Positions 33,107-42,481 are shown, counted from the first letter of the stretch. The stretch: 64,000 bases of DNA from Flavobacterium tistrianum (GCF_003254545.1 NZ_QJRH01000058.1:33987-97986), one strand, 5' to 3'. Made by a program: numbers and translations. Notes: a model not told the origin generated them from the sequence alone.

Positions 33107-33337
33107 GTGTTGTGTTAATTTTTTGTTAATATGAATAAAAGCGTATTCTGCAAGAACGCAAAGAATAATTTTTTAGACAATAAAATTAAAATAATTTTTG
33201 GTTGTAATGTATTGATATGTTGTTAATTAATTATTTTTTAATATCAAGATGATTTTTAATTTGGAAATATTTAGCGATTGATTTTTTGTAAGATAACTTT
33301 AACCGCAAATATTCTCATAATCAACTGTTTTTGCAAT

Positions 33338-34915
33338 TTATCGGAATTCTGACAGTAGAAAACCTTTTGCAATTTGTCTAAAATTGGTAATTTCTGAGTT
33401 TATCCAAGCTTCATCATGTCCCAATTCTTTTGCAATTACTTTTGCTGTTTTCTCCGAAACTTCAATCGCAGCTCTGGCATCTAAGAATAATAAACGAACT
33501 CGTCTTGCTAAAATATCGTCTACAGTTCGTGCCATTTCGTAACGGATTGCCCAAACAACTTCTGCTATTGTAAATTCATGATTGGGATGCAGTTTTTCTT
33601 TTAATTCAGGTTCGTTTTCCTGTAATTCAATTATTTTCGGAATATCGGTACCATATATATAAAGGTGATTTTCTCTGTCTAAAGAAGTAGTAGGCCGGTT
33701 TCCATGAATAGAAAGATGTTCTGTTGCGCAAACTTTCTTTTCTAATTTACCCATTTTGATTGCCTTGTCTATAATATCTTCGGCAATTTTTCTGTAGGTT
33801 GTCCATTTTCCTCCCGTAATAGTAATAAGACCTGTTTCAGAAACTATAATTTTATGGCTTCTAGAAACTTCTTTGGTACTTTTGCCTTCTTCTTTCGGTG
33901 CAGCCAACGGACGTAATCCCGCAAAAACAGATAGTACATCTTTTCTTTGAGGCTTTTTTGTCAAGAATCTTTGTGCGGTTTCTAAAACAAATTGAATTTC
34001 GCTTTCTAAAGCAATAGGTTCTAAACTTTGTTTCTTTATTAAAGTATCGGTAGTTCCAACTACAATTCGGTTATGCCACGGAACTGCGAATAAAACTCTT
34101 CCATCTTTTGTTTTCGGAATCATTAAAGCATTTTCGCCTGGAAGAAATGATTTATCAAGAACCAAATGAATTCCCTGACTTGGCACAATATATTTTTTAT
34201 AAACTTTATCATTTAATTTCATGATGGCGTTTGTAAAAACTCCTGTCGCATTTATTACAGCAGCACCTTTTATGTCATATTTAATTCCACTTTCCTGATC
34301 TTGAATCTGAACGCCAATAATTTGGTTTTTGTTATCTTTTAATAAATTGGTAACCTTTATATAATTTAAAAGACAAGCTCCGTTTTCTACAGCTGTTTGA
34401 GCAAGATTAATAGCCAGACGAGAATCATCAAATTGACCGTCATGATAAATAACGCCATTGACCAAACCTTTTTCCTCCACGTTTGGAAGCATCTCAATAG
34501 TTTTCTTTTTTGAAAGATATTTAGAACTTCCTAAACTTAAAAAACCCGATAAAAGATCATAAATTTTTAATCCGATCGTATAAAAATAACCGCTCAGTAA
34601 ATGGTAATTCGGAATTACAAAAGACTGATTTTTGACTAAATGAGCAGCGTTTTGCGCTAATAAACCTCGTTCTTTTAATGCTTCTCGAACTAAATGTACA
34701 TCTCCTTGCGCCAAATAACGCACACCGCCATGAACCAGTTTGGTGCTTCTGCTTGAAGTTCCTTTTGCAAAATCTACAGCTTCGAATAAAATGGTTTTGT
34801 AACCACGGCTTGCGGCATCAACAGCTGTTCCGAGACCGCTCGCACCTCCGCCAATTATTATTACATCCCATTTTTCGGTATTTTGTAGTTTGTTTAATTG
34901 CTCGGAGCGGTTCAT
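33338..34915 (-). CDS. glpD: Glycerol-3-phosphate dehydrogenase, FAD-dependent
   Basis: The protein has 525 residues from the ATG at 34915; the 27 codons upstream read into repeat sequence. The Rossmann FAD motif DVIIIGGGASGLGTAVDAASRG is at residues 17-38, followed by SRSTKLVHGGVRYLAQGDVHLVREAL, and a C-terminal DAO domain (EVVWAIRYEMARTVDDILARRVRLLFLDARAA). It oxidises glycerol 3-phosphate to dihydroxyacetone phosphate and feeds electrons to quinones at the membrane. A box TAAGTTTG on the - strand lies at 34943-34950. Confidence 0.95.
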   Translation of the reverse strand: MNRSEQLNKLQNTEKWDVIIIGGGASGLGTAVDAASRGYKTILFEAVDFAKGTSSRSTKLVHGGVRYLAQGDVHLVREALKERGLLAQNAAHLVKNQSFVIPNYHLLSGYFYTIGLKIYDLLSGFLSLGSSKYLSKKKTIEMLPNVEEKGLVNGVIYHDGQFDDSRLAINLAQTAVENGACLLNYIKVTNLLKDNKNQIIGVQIQDQESGIKYDIKGAAVINATGVFTNAIMKLNDKVYKKYIVPSQGIHLVLDKSFLPGENALMIPKTKDGRVLFAVPWHNRIVVGTTDTLIKKQSLEPIALESEIQFVLETAQRFLTKKPQRKDVLSVFAGLRPLAAPKEEGKSTKEVSRSHKIIVSETGLITITGGKWTTYRKIAEDIIDKAIKMGKLEKKVCATEHLSIHGNRPTTSLDRENHLYIYGTDIPKIIELQENEPELKEKLHPNHEFTIAEVVWAIRYEMARTVDDILARRVRLLFLDARAAIEVSEKTAKVIAKELGHDEAWINSEITNFRQIAKGFLLSEFR

Positions 34916-34982
34916 ATATTTTACGGGACTTTTTGTTAAAAGCAAACTTAACGAAATGAAATTAAAAATTGATGAAGAAAAA

Positions 34983-35040
34983 GTTTCAGGTTTCAAGTTT
35001 CAGGTTTTCGGTAGGCAACTTTAAACCTGAAACTTGAAAC
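34983..35040. repeat. Family C inverted repeat upstream of glpD
   Basis: The sequence gtttcaggtttcaagtttca is followed after a short centre by aacctgaaacttgaaac, its approximate complement. It belongs with the catgttt-type elements at 24009, 28040 and 53811. Confidence 0.65.
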
Positions 35041-35047
35041 AAAAACA

Positions 35048-35078
35048 AACCCGACAGTTTTTTAAAATCTGTCGGGTT
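35048..35078 (-). terminator. Terminator of the acetyltransferase gene group
   Basis: A ten-base stem (aacccgacag at 35048-35057 with 35069-35078) precedes an A-run on the + strand (35041-35045), giving a U-run on the - strand after the stem. Confidence 0.8.
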
Positions 35079-35100
35079 ATCAATTTTACGGATTGTATAT

Positions 35101-35619
35101 TTATATCAATCGTTTTTCAAATGCTTTTCTTGCAGAGCCTCTAAAATAGACTTCTCCGCAATACGTATATTTTAATCTGTCTAAAATTTTCAACATCGGA
35201 GTATTATCGAAGTTTGTGTCTACTTTTATACTGTAAATTTTATTTTCGACAGATAAACCTTCAATGCTCTCAAATAGCTTGGTTGCAATACCTTTTCCTT
35301 TTGCCAATTTTGAAACTGCTACACGATGCACAACGGTATAATCGCCATCGGTAAGCCATTTGCCTTCGATGTTTTCGTAAGCAGGCTCTTTGTCAAAAAT
35401 AATAGCTGCATAAGCCAGAATCGATTCGTCTTCTGTAAAAACATATCCGTAACCATTTTCGATATCGCTTTTAATAGAAAGTTCGTTCGGATATCCATCT
35501 TGCCATTGTGAGCTTCCGTCTAATCGTCTTTGTTCGATGGCATCTTGTAGGATTTCCCAAATTTGAGGTATTTCTGAAAGATTTGCTTTTCTTAGAGATA
35601 GCTTTTCTGTTGTATTCAT
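35101..35619 (-). CDS. GNAT-family N-acetyltransferase
   Basis: The protein has 172 residues. It has the acetyl-CoA motif VAVSKLAKGKGIATKLFESIEGLS (V/I-x-x-x-x-R/K-G-x-G pattern), preceded by the strand DYTVVHRVAVS. The N-terminal part LRKANLSEIPQIWEILQDAIEQRRLDGSSQWQDGYP resembles uncharacterised GNAT proteins of Bacteroidota. The acceptor is unknown. It ends three bases after the YeeE/YedE gene and so may share its message. Confidence 0.88.
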   Translation of the reverse strand: MNTTEKLSLRKANLSEIPQIWEILQDAIEQRRLDGSSQWQDGYPNELSIKSDIENGYGYVFTEDESILAYAAIIFDKEPAYENIEGKWLTDGDYTVVHRVAVSKLAKGKGIATKLFESIEGLSVENKIYSIKVDTNFDNTPMLKILDRLKYTYCGEVYFRGSARKAFEKRLI

Positions 35620-35622
35620 TTT

Positions 35623-36099
35623 TTAATGAGGCAATTTATCTTTAATCAAACCATAAACCCAAGTTCCAGCAATGGCACTAACCAAAGTTACTACAATTAC
35701 TGTAGCTCCTGTACCAATTTGAGCGAAAAGCGGACCTGGGCAAGCTCCTGTAATGGCCCATCCAAAACCGAATAATAATCCACCATAAATTTGTCCTTTG
35801 TTGAATGTCTTGGGCTGAATTTCGATTTTTTCGCCATCAAGGGTTTTAATGTTGAATTTTTTAATCAATTGTACCGATATTAATCCAACTGCAACAGCGC
35901 ATCCAATTACGCCATACATGTGAAATGATTCCAAATTGAACATTTCTTGAATACGAAACCAGCTGATAATTTCTGCTTTTACGAATACAATTCCGAAAAA
36001 GATTCCAACGATCAAATATTTTAGGTTTGCTAAAGCAGTTTCTTTTTTCTGGCTTGCGTTGATTCCTTCGCCGTCTATATTTTTATTTTCTAAACTCAT
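35623..36099 (-). CDS. YeeE/YedE-family half-transporter (sulfur compound uptake), second subunit
   Basis: The protein has 158 residues with about four membrane segments. It carries the family signature GLLFGFGWAITGACPGPLFAQIG, in which the cysteine of ACPGP is the conserved thiosulfate-relay residue of YeeE. Together with the adjacent 189-residue partner it would form a complete YeeE-like pore. The 10-base gap to the partner and the MBL-rhodanese gene upstream support a role in thiosulfate or persulfide uptake; this is inference. Confidence 0.88.
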   Translation of the reverse strand: MSLENKNIDGEGINASQKKETALANLKYLIVGIFFGIVFVKAEIISWFRIQEMFNLESFHMYGVIGCAVAVGLISVQLIKKFNIKTLDGEKIEIQPKTFNKGQIYGGLLFGFGWAITGACPGPLFAQIGTGATVIVVTLVSAIAGTWVYGLIKDKLPH

Positions 36100-36109
36100 T
36101 TTTGAAATT

Positions 36110-36679
36110 TTAAAGTGAAAGAATATAAGGTAAAATCAAAAGCGCCATTACAAAACCACCAATCATAAAGCAGATTGTGGCTACCAATGAAGGCCATTGT
36201 AAATTTGATAATCCCATAATCGCGTGTCCGCTTGTGCATCCGCCAGCGTAACGAGTTCCGAAGCCAACTAAAAATCCTCCAACCACAATCATGATAAATC
36301 CGCGAAGTGTTAATAAGCTTTCCCAAGAAAATAATTGTGCAGGAACTAATCCACTATGATCTGTGATTCCGTAAGTGGCTAATTTCTCTGATAATTCAGG
36401 AGCAATTTCCACAGGATTTGGATTCGAAAGAAAATGAGCAGCAATAAAACCTCCGAAAAATATTCCAAGAACGAAGAATAAATTCCAGCTTTCTTTTTTC
36501 CAATCGTATTTAAAAAATGAAATATTTGCAGGAATGCAAGCCGCACAAATATGACGAAGCGAAGAACTAATCCCGAAAGATTTATTTCCGATAATTAATA
36601 AAATTGGAACAGTTAATCCAATCAAAGGGCCTGCAACGTACCAAGGCCATGGTTCTCTTATTATTTCTAATAAACTCAT
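36110..36679 (-). CDS. YeeE/YedE-family half-transporter, first subunit
   Basis: The protein has 189 residues with about five membrane segments. Two conserved cysteine motifs are seen: LRHICAACIPANI near residue 42 and VGFGTRYAGGCTSGHAIMGLS near residue 140. The GGCTSGH motif is the best-known YeeE/YedE signature. It pairs with the shorter gene downstream. Split two-gene versions are common in Bacteroidota. Confidence 0.9.
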   Translation of the reverse strand: MSLLEIIREPWPWYVAGPLIGLTVPILLIIGNKSFGISSSLRHICAACIPANISFFKYDWKKESWNLFFVLGIFFGGFIAAHFLSNPNPVEIAPELSEKLATYGITDHSGLVPAQLFSWESLLTLRGFIMIVVGGFLVGFGTRYAGGCTSGHAIMGLSNLQWPSLVATICFMIGGFVMALLILPYILSL

Positions 36680-36686
36680 TTTTTTT

Positions 36687-36768
36687 TAGGTTCAAAGGTT
36701 CAAAGGGGCAGAGTCGCAAAGGAAAAAGCTTTGTCGCTTTGTACCTTTGTATCTCTGTACCTTAAAAA
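36687..36768. repeat. Family D low-complexity inverted repeat
   Basis: The words ggttcaaaggttcaaagg and gcagagtcgcaaagg face gctttgtcgctttgtacc and tttgtatctctgtacc, forming an imperfect palindrome between the MBL-rhodanese gene and the transporter genes. Confidence 0.7.
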
Positions 36769-36769
36769 T

Positions 36770-38185
36770 TTATTTTAATGTTTTGCTTTGGCAAACGAAA
36801 TCCGATTTTGGCACATTAGTTTTAGAAATTGCTCCAAAACCGCCTTCAACTTCAGAGAAATTTCTGAAACCTCTTGCTTGGAGAATAGAAGCCGCAATCA
36901 TACTTCTGTAACCGCCAGCGCAATGCAGATAAAAATGTTCATTTGGGTTAATGTCTTTTACCCAATCATTAATGTAAGCCAGAGGTTTGCTGTAAGCATC
37001 GTCAATATGCTCTGCTGCGTATTCTGTTTCTTTACGAATATCAACAACTTTATCTTCTCCGAATTTAAACTCGTTTGCAAATTGTTCGGCAGTAATTCTG
37101 TTAACAGTATCAATTTCGAAACCTGCATTTTGCCAAGCTTCAAAACCGCCTTCCAGGTGTCCGATAATGGTATCAAAACCAACACGGCTTAAACGAGTAA
37201 CGGTTTCTTCTTCCATACCAGTAGCGGTAACCAATATAATTGGCTGTTTTACATCGGCAATTAAAGTTCCAACCCACGGAGCAAAATCGCCGTTGATTCC
37301 AATATTGATAGACTGCGGAATAAATCCTTTGCTGAAATCAGTTGCGCTTCTTGTATCTAGAATTAAAGCGCCAGTTTCTTCTGCAACCGCTTCAAAATCT
37401 TTTACGTTGATAGCTCTCATTCCATTGTTTAGAACCGTTTCAAAGCTTTCGTAACCGCCTTTGTTCATAGCCACGTTCATGCTGAAATAAGCAGGAGGAG
37501 GCAATAAACCATCGGTAACTTCTTTGATAAACTCTTCTTCGGTCATATTGGCACGCAAAGCATAATTGGTTGCTTTTTGGTTTCCAATAGTCGAAACCGT
37601 TTCTTTGCTCATGTTTTTTCCGCAGGCGCTTCCTGCACCGTGCGCTGGATAAACGATTACGTCATCAGCCAAAGTCATGATTTTATCTCTTAACGAATGA
37701 AATAAAATTCCAGCCAATTGATCTTGTGTCATTCCAGCCGCTTTTTGAGCCAAGTCAGGACGCCCCACATCTCCAATAAATAAAGTATCTCCAGAGAAAA
37801 TCGCGTGATCTTTTCCGCTTTCATCGATAAGTAAAAAAGTTGTGCTCTCCATAGTATGTCCAGGAGTGTGCAAAACTTTAATGGTCACTTTTCCGATTTT
37901 AAATTCCTGTCCGTCTTTTGCAGAAATGCAGTCAAATTCGCAGGCAGCATTTGGTCCGTAAACGATTGGAGCTCCAGTTTCTTTGCTTAAATCAACATGT
38001 CCAGAAACGAAATCAGCGTGAAAATGGGTTTCAAAAATATATTTCAATTTCACTCCGTCGCGCTCTAAACGATCCAGATAAGGCTGAATTTCTCTAAGTG
38101 GATCAATAATGGCCGCTTCGCCATTTGAAGTGATATAATATGCACCTTGAGCGAGGCATCCGGTGTAAATTTGTTCTATTTTCAT
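36770..38185 (-). CDS. MBL-fold persulfide dioxygenase-like protein fused to two rhodanese domains
   Basis: The protein has 471 residues. The metallo-beta-lactamase part (1-255) has His54, His56, Asp58 (THFHADFVSGH), His110 (HTPGH), Asp133 (SGDTLFIGDVGRPDL) and His182, as in ETHE1-type persulfide dioxygenases. Two rhodanese domains follow. The first (about 260-355) has ILVTATGMEEETV where the catalytic cysteine loop should be, so it looks inactive. The second (about 365-460) keeps Cys422 in LHCAGGYRSM. It probably oxidises glutathione or protein persulfide in sulfide detoxification. A box TACCTTTG lies at 38212-38219. Confidence 0.92.
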   Translation of the reverse strand: MKIEQIYTGCLAQGAYYITSNGEAAIIDPLREIQPYLDRLERDGVKLKYIFETHFHADFVSGHVDLSKETGAPIVYGPNAACEFDCISAKDGQEFKIGKVTIKVLHTPGHTMESTTFLLIDESGKDHAIFSGDTLFIGDVGRPDLAQKAAGMTQDQLAGILFHSLRDKIMTLADDVIVYPAHGAGSACGKNMSKETVSTIGNQKATNYALRANMTEEEFIKEVTDGLLPPPAYFSMNVAMNKGGYESFETVLNNGMRAINVKDFEAVAEETGALILDTRSATDFSKGFIPQSINIGINGDFAPWVGTLIADVKQPIILVTATGMEEETVTRLSRVGFDTIIGHLEGGFEAWQNAGFEIDTVNRITAEQFANEFKFGEDKVVDIRKETEYAAEHIDDAYSKPLAYINDWVKDINPNEHFYLHCAGGYRSMIAASILQARGFRNFSEVEGGFGAISKTNVPKSDFVCQSKTLK

Positions 38186-38345
38186 GATAGGTATTGTAAA
38201 ATGATGGGATACAAAGGTAACTTTGTTTTTTAAAAAAATAGGTGACTAATGTTACAGAAATTAGGTTTTTGTGTAAAATAATATCGATTTTGCCATAAGG
38301 TCTGAGATAAATTAATTTTAAGTTGAGCAATTACGCTTTAAGCTT

Positions 38346-38353
38346 TAATTTTG
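38346..38353 (+). promoter_or_regulatory. Putative -7 box (TAATTTTG) for the HD-domain gene
   Basis: TAATTTTG fits TAnnTTTG and lies 36 bases before the ATG at 38389. This supports that start over one at 38323. Confidence 0.5.
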
Positions 38354-38388
38354 CATATGACGAATGTCATTTCAAAACAAAAAAGAAA

Positions 38389-38979
38389 ATGAACACAAAG
38401 GACTTATTGGATCAAATTGCTTTTATAAAAGAAATTGATAAGGTAAAATACATTCAGCGCAAAACAAAATTATTCAACAGCGACCGATGCGAAAATGATG
38501 CAGAACACAGCTGGCATTTGGCTTTAATGGCAATTGTTTTAGCAGAACATTCCAACGAACCGATTGATGTTTTGAAAGTCGTAAAAATGGTTTTGATACA
38601 CGATATCGTTGAAATTGATGCGGGAGATGTATTTATTTACGATACAGTAAAAAATCATTCGAACACAGATGAAGAACGTCTAGCAGCAAACAGAATCTTT
38701 GGTTTACTTCCTGAAAAACAAAAAGAAGAATTTATTTCCATTTGGGAAGAATTTGAAGCAGGAGAAACCAACGAAGCCAAATTTGCAAAATCTATGGACA
38801 GACTTGAACCTTTATTGCAAAACACCTCAAACAATGGTGGAACTTGGAAAGAGTTTGGAGTGAAATATGATAAAGTTTACGAGAAGAAAAGCGTTATCAA
38901 GGAAGGCTCAAAATCAATATGGAATTATGCTGAAGGCTTGATTAATGAGAGTGTTGAAAAAGGGATTTTAGAGAAATAA
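38389..38979 (+). CDS. HD-domain phosphohydrolase (YfbR/HDDC2-like)
   Basis: The protein has 196 residues from the ATG at 38389. The HD residues are visible: AEHSWHLALMAIVLAEH, then VVKMVLIHDIVEIDAGDVFIYD with the HD dyad in IHD, and a distal AKSMDRLEPLLQN with the final Asp. The family hydrolyses 5'-deoxynucleoside monophosphates, feeding nucleotide salvage. It is a single-gene unit followed by repeats. Confidence 0.9.
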   Translation: MNTKDLLDQIAFIKEIDKVKYIQRKTKLFNSDRCENDAEHSWHLALMAIVLAEHSNEPIDVLKVVKMVLIHDIVEIDAGDVFIYDTVKNHSNTDEERLAANRIFGLLPEKQKEEFISIWEEFEAGETNEAKFAKSMDRLEPLLQNTSNNGGTWKEFGVKYDKVYEKKSVIKEGSKSIWNYAEGLINESVEKGILEK

Positions 38980-39011
38980 CCAATAATAACCACGCAATCA
39001 AAATCAAACAT

Positions 39012-39078
39012 AGCCTGCGGTTTCAACCGCAGGAAACGTATCGGATATGCATTGTGTCCCCGTGGTTGAAACCACGGG
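39012..39078. repeat. Twin hairpins of the gcggttgaaaccgc type
   Basis: cctgcggtttcaaccgcagg (39014-39033) and cccgtggttgaaaccacggg (39058-39077) are two perfect hairpins in one spacer. The gene-free stretch 38980-39369 holds these, a family A palindrome and the cydA promoter. Confidence 0.85.
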
Positions 39079-39113
39079 TTATGTTTTTGATCATGTAAAT
39101 CTATACGCAATCT

Positions 39114-39217
39114 TGTCATTTCGACCGAAGGGAGAAATCACGCTAGAAACTCTACATAGAATGTCGCCAATCTTTGTCGAATCCCGCGTGCGATTTCTCC
39201 CTTCGGTCGAAATGACA
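39114..39217. repeat. Dispersed palindromic repeat, family A, copy 3
   Basis: Perfect 25-base arms at 39114-39138 and 39193-39217 flank a centre with ctagaaactctacatag and ccaatctttgtcgaatcccg. The arm sequence (ccgaagggagaaat) differs from the other copies while remaining fully paired. Confidence 0.9.
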
Positions 39218-39335
39218 GACTGTACATAAATCGAAAAGCAACAAGTGTCATTTCTACCCTTTAAATTGTTGAAAAGTTTAACAAATATCGGGCGATAAAC
39301 TTTTTTTAAAGGGCGTTAATTCGGGTTCTAATGGT

Positions 39336-39343
39336 TAAATTTG
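39336..39343 (+). promoter_or_regulatory. Putative -7 box (TAAATTTG) for cydAB
   Basis: TAAATTTG lies 26 bases before the ATG at 39370. Transcription would start after the alternative upstream start codon at 39331, which argues for the 39370 start. Confidence 0.6.
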
Positions 39344-39369
39344 TGGAACTTCATAAACAAATTACCATT

Positions 39370-40716
39370 ATGGAAGAAATGCTCTTTTATGATCGAATGC
39401 AATTTGCCTTCACGATCACTTTTCATTATCTCTTTCCACAACTTACAATGGGTCTTTCGCTCATCATTGTTTACTTCAAGTGGAAATATCTCAAAACTCA
39501 AGACGAACAATACAATCACGCTACCCATTTTTGGATGAAAATCTTCGCCCTCAATTTTGCCATGGGTGTGGTAACTGGAATTCCGATGGAGTTTCAGTTT
39601 GGAACCAATTGGGCAAAATTCTCCGAATTAACGGGCGGAATCATTGGCCAGACGTTAGCTATGGAAGGAATGTTCTCTTTCTTCTTAGAATCTTCTTTTC
39701 TTGGATTATTTCTGTTTGGAGAAAAACTTCTCGGACATAAATGGCATTTTGTAACGGGATTATTAATTATGATTGGTTCTTGGGCTAGCGGATTTTTAAT
39801 CATTGCCACACATTCTTGGATGCAGAATCCTGTGGGGTACGAAATTCTGGAAAACGGAAAATTTGTATTGAATAATTTTCAAGCATTATTCTTAAATCCG
39901 TGGCTTTGGCCGTCTTATCTGCACAATCAAGCCGCTTCATTGGTGACAAGTTCTTTTGTTGTTGCCGGAATTGGAGCTTTATATATTTTAAGCAAAAAGA
40001 ATGTTTCTTTCGGAAAATTGTTCTTGAAAACAGGAGTAATCTTCGGATTGATTTCGAGCATTATTGTGGCGGTTCCAACAGGAGATTTAGCCGCTAAAAA
40101 TGTGGTGAAATATCAACCCGTAACTTTTGCCGCAATGGAAGGGATTTTTCATACCGAAAAGAAAGGTTCAGAGATTGTCTTAATCGGACAGCCAGACGTA
40201 AAAGACAAAAAACTCGATAATAAAATTGCTGTTCCAAATATTCTGAGTTTCCTGACTTACGGAAATTGGGATCAGGAAATAAAAGGTTTAGATCAGTTTG
40301 AAGAAGATTTGCATCCAACCAATATTTCAGGATTGTATTATGCTTATCATATTATGGTCGGACTCGGGACTGTTTTTATTGGTTTAATGGTAATTTCTCT
40401 TTTCCAATTAATAAGAGGGAAACTTTTTGAAACCAAATGGCTTTTATGGTCGCTTATGTTTATGATGCCATTTCCGTATATCGCCAATACAACAGGCTGG
40501 TACACGGCGGAATTAGGAAGACAGCCTTGGCTGGTTTATAATTTAATGCGAACAGCGGCTGGAGCTTCGCCAACAGTTTCTTCTGGAAATACGTTGTTTA
40601 CATTGCTTGGTTTTATTGGTTTATACCTTTTGCTGGGAATGCTGTTTTTACTTTTGGTTGGAAAAATTATCAATAAAGGGCCACATCATGTGGAACTTTC
40701 AACAGAAAAAATATAA
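39370..40716 (+). CDS. cydA: Cytochrome bd ubiquinol oxidase subunit I
   Basis: The protein has 448 residues from the ATG at 39370 and about nine membrane segments. It has the heme-ligand region FTITFHYLFPQLTMGLSLIIV (His of b595), the quinol-oxidising loop and the conserved GWYTAELGRQPW near residue 385. The loop is of the short type found in many non-enteric bd oxidases. It reduces oxygen with menaquinol and is typical of low-oxygen or sulfide-rich conditions. Subunit II follows two bases later. Confidence 0.95.
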   Translation: MEEMLFYDRMQFAFTITFHYLFPQLTMGLSLIIVYFKWKYLKTQDEQYNHATHFWMKIFALNFAMGVVTGIPMEFQFGTNWAKFSELTGGIIGQTLAMEGMFSFFLESSFLGLFLFGEKLLGHKWHFVTGLLIMIGSWASGFLIIATHSWMQNPVGYEILENGKFVLNNFQALFLNPWLWPSYLHNQAASLVTSSFVVAGIGALYILSKKNVSFGKLFLKTGVIFGLISSIIVAVPTGDLAAKNVVKYQPVTFAAMEGIFHTEKKGSEIVLIGQPDVKDKKLDNKIAVPNILSFLTYGNWDQEIKGLDQFEEDLHPTNISGLYYAYHIMVGLGTVFIGLMVISLFQLIRGKLFETKWLLWSLMFMMPFPYIANTTGWYTAELGRQPWLVYNLMRTAAGASPTVSSGNTLFTLLGFIGLYLLLGMLFLLLVGKIINKGPHHVELSTEKI

Positions 40717-40718
40717 GT

Positions 40719-41795
40719 ATGGAATTTTTTTGGTACGTAGTTTTAATGGGAATTTTGGCTGTTTATCTGGTTTTAGACGGCTATGATTTTGGTGCAGGAA
40801 TTATTCATTTATTTTTTGCCGATACAGAAAAAGACAAAAAAGCAATTACAAATGCAATTGGTCCGTTTTGGGATGCCAATGAAGTCTGGCTTATTGCGGC
40901 CGGAGGCGTTTTATTTTTTGCTTTTCCAATTTTATATGCTTCTTCTTTCAGCGGATTTTACCTTCCGTTGATTATGATTTTATGGCTTCTGATTTTCCGT
41001 GCCATCGGACTCGAAATGCGTGGGCAGATTCATAATCATATGTGGGAAGCAATTTGGGATAAAGCTTTCGGAATCGCAAGTTTGCTTTTGGCTCTTTTCT
41101 TCGGAATTGCTCTTGGAAATATCGTTCGTGGTGTCAATCTCGGAATGGTTCAAAACGGCGTTTCTACGCAAGAAGCGCATTATTTCTTTTTGCCTTTATG
41201 GAATCCGACTTTTAGTCCGCAGGCAAATGAATTAGGAATTATCGATTGGTTTACGCTTTTTCTAGGAGTTGTAAGTGTTGTTGCTTTGACAATTCACGGC
41301 GCAAACTGGATTATTTATAAAACAAATTCGGCACTGAATCCGAAATTGAAAAATGTAGTTTTTAGACTGAATTTTGTTTTACTGATTTTAGTCTTTATTT
41401 CTTTGGGAATTTGGCATTTTATCGAGCCAAAGCCATTTCATAATTTCGTTGAAAATCCGATTCTTTGGTTTTTTCCTTTAATGACTTTTGTTGGAATTGC
41501 TGGACTATTTAAAGTTCGTTCCTTCAAAAAAGATGGTCACGGATTTCTGTTTTCGACTTTGTTTTTAGTTGGAGGTTTTGCTTCTACAGCAGTTTCGATT
41601 TTTCCGAATGTTCTGCCTTCAACCAATAAAGTAAATCCGTCATTAACCATTTACAATACTGCCGCTCACGAATACGGATTGAACGCTGGATTGAGTTGGT
41701 TTTTTATTGCTTTGTTTCTGGTGATTATCTATTTTATTATTCAATATCGAGTTTTCAGTGGGAAAATGGATGATGTTGGGTATGGGGAACATTGA
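40719..41795 (+). CDS. cydB: Cytochrome bd ubiquinol oxidase subunit II
   Basis: The protein has 358 residues with eight to nine membrane segments. It opens MEFFWYVVLMGILAVYLVLDGYDFGAGIIHLFF, the standard CydB signature, and contains AIGPFWDANEVWLIAAGGVLFFAFPILYA. It forms the heterodimeric oxidase with CydA. No small CydX-like frame is evident downstream; the next frame belongs to the disrupted gene at 41806. Confidence 0.95.
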   Translation: MEFFWYVVLMGILAVYLVLDGYDFGAGIIHLFFADTEKDKKAITNAIGPFWDANEVWLIAAGGVLFFAFPILYASSFSGFYLPLIMILWLLIFRAIGLEMRGQIHNHMWEAIWDKAFGIASLLLALFFGIALGNIVRGVNLGMVQNGVSTQEAHYFFLPLWNPTFSPQANELGIIDWFTLFLGVVSVVALTIHGANWIIYKTNSALNPKLKNVVFRLNFVLLILVFISLGIWHFIEPKPFHNFVENPILWFFPLMTFVGIAGLFKVRSFKKDGHGFLFSTLFLVGGFASTAVSIFPNVLPSTNKVNPSLTIYNTAAHEYGLNAGLSWFFIALFLVIIYFIIQYRVFSGKMDDVGYGEH

Positions 41796-41805
41796 TAATT
41801 TTTTA

Positions 41806-42277
41806 ATGATGGAAGTTGTTCAATTTAAAAATTGGAAATTTGAAGTTGATAAAGCTTTGACACTCGAAACTTATTCTCATGTTAGTAAAGGTGGAGCCGA
41901 ATCATGTTTATGTAATGATTATTCAAAATCGCGAAAAAGTTTTTCCTGAAGAAGTTAAAAGTTTATTTTCAAATTTAGGAATTGATTACAATAAAGAAGT
42001 TGAAATTTTATCCTATCAAATTTTATCTAATGGATTGCATCATATTGCAGGATGGTTTCATTTTAAAGGTAAACTTATTGAAGGTAAAAATTGCAAAAAA
42101 GATATTGAAAATGAAGTTTCTCAAATTGAATTAACGGCTATTGGTAATAATTTCTCAATAGGTTTTTGTGAACAAAATAGTTTGACATTTTTTGAAAATA
42201 CGGAAGGATTAATTCAGGTAGAATTTGAAACTCATATTCCTTGGGTTATTGATAAAAGTTTAGAAATTGAACATTAA
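41806..42277 (+). pseudogene. Conserved hypothetical gene broken by a frameshift
   Basis: Frame one begins at ATG 41806 (or 41809) with MMEVVQFKNWKFEVDK, runs through SKGGAESCLCNDYSKSR and hits a stop near 41949. Frame two picks up NREKVFPEEVKSLFSNLGID and continues to VIDKSLEIEH at 42277. Joining them at about 41930-41940 gives one coherent protein of about 155 residues with a plausible cysteine pair followed by ND and a REKVFPEEVK segment. A one-base loss around 41933, or a sequencing error, explains it. The family function is unknown. Confidence 0.7.
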
Positions 42278-42287
42278 GATAATGACT

Positions 42288-42410
42288 TGCCTCCAGTTTT
42301 AACTGGAGGTTTTTGTTTTAATTTGAATTGGGCTTTAGCCAAACTTTATGGTTTTTGGCTAAAGCCTTTTTTGTACACATTTGTTTACCTCCAGCTAAAG
42401 CTGGAGGCAA
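42288..42410. repeat. Nested cctccagct-type hairpins
   Basis: Three hairpins: cctccagttttaactggagg (near 42290-42309), ggctttagccaaac facing tttttggctaaagcc (42331-42365), and cctccagctaaagctggagg (42388-42407). The outermost ttgcctccag and ctggaggcaa can also pair across the whole unit. It lies at the start of the gene-free stretch 42278-42822. Confidence 0.85.
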
Positions 42411-42481
42411 TTCAAGAAAATTATTGTTCTCAATTTCAATTTTATTCTAATGAAATTGTAATAATGAAAACTTGCTTTTTA

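Noticed and set aside
34916..34996. 27-codon extension of glpD
   Set aside because: It overlaps the promoter box at 34943 and repeat sequence; the family start is near 34915.
39331..39369. Upstream start for cydA
   Set aside because: It lies before the -7 box TAAATTTG (39336) and would not be in the transcript from that box.
41879..42277. A separate 132-codon gene after cydB
   Set aside because: Its first codons are the middle of the frameshifted gene; the preceding frame supplies the missing N-terminus, so a disrupted single gene is the better reading.
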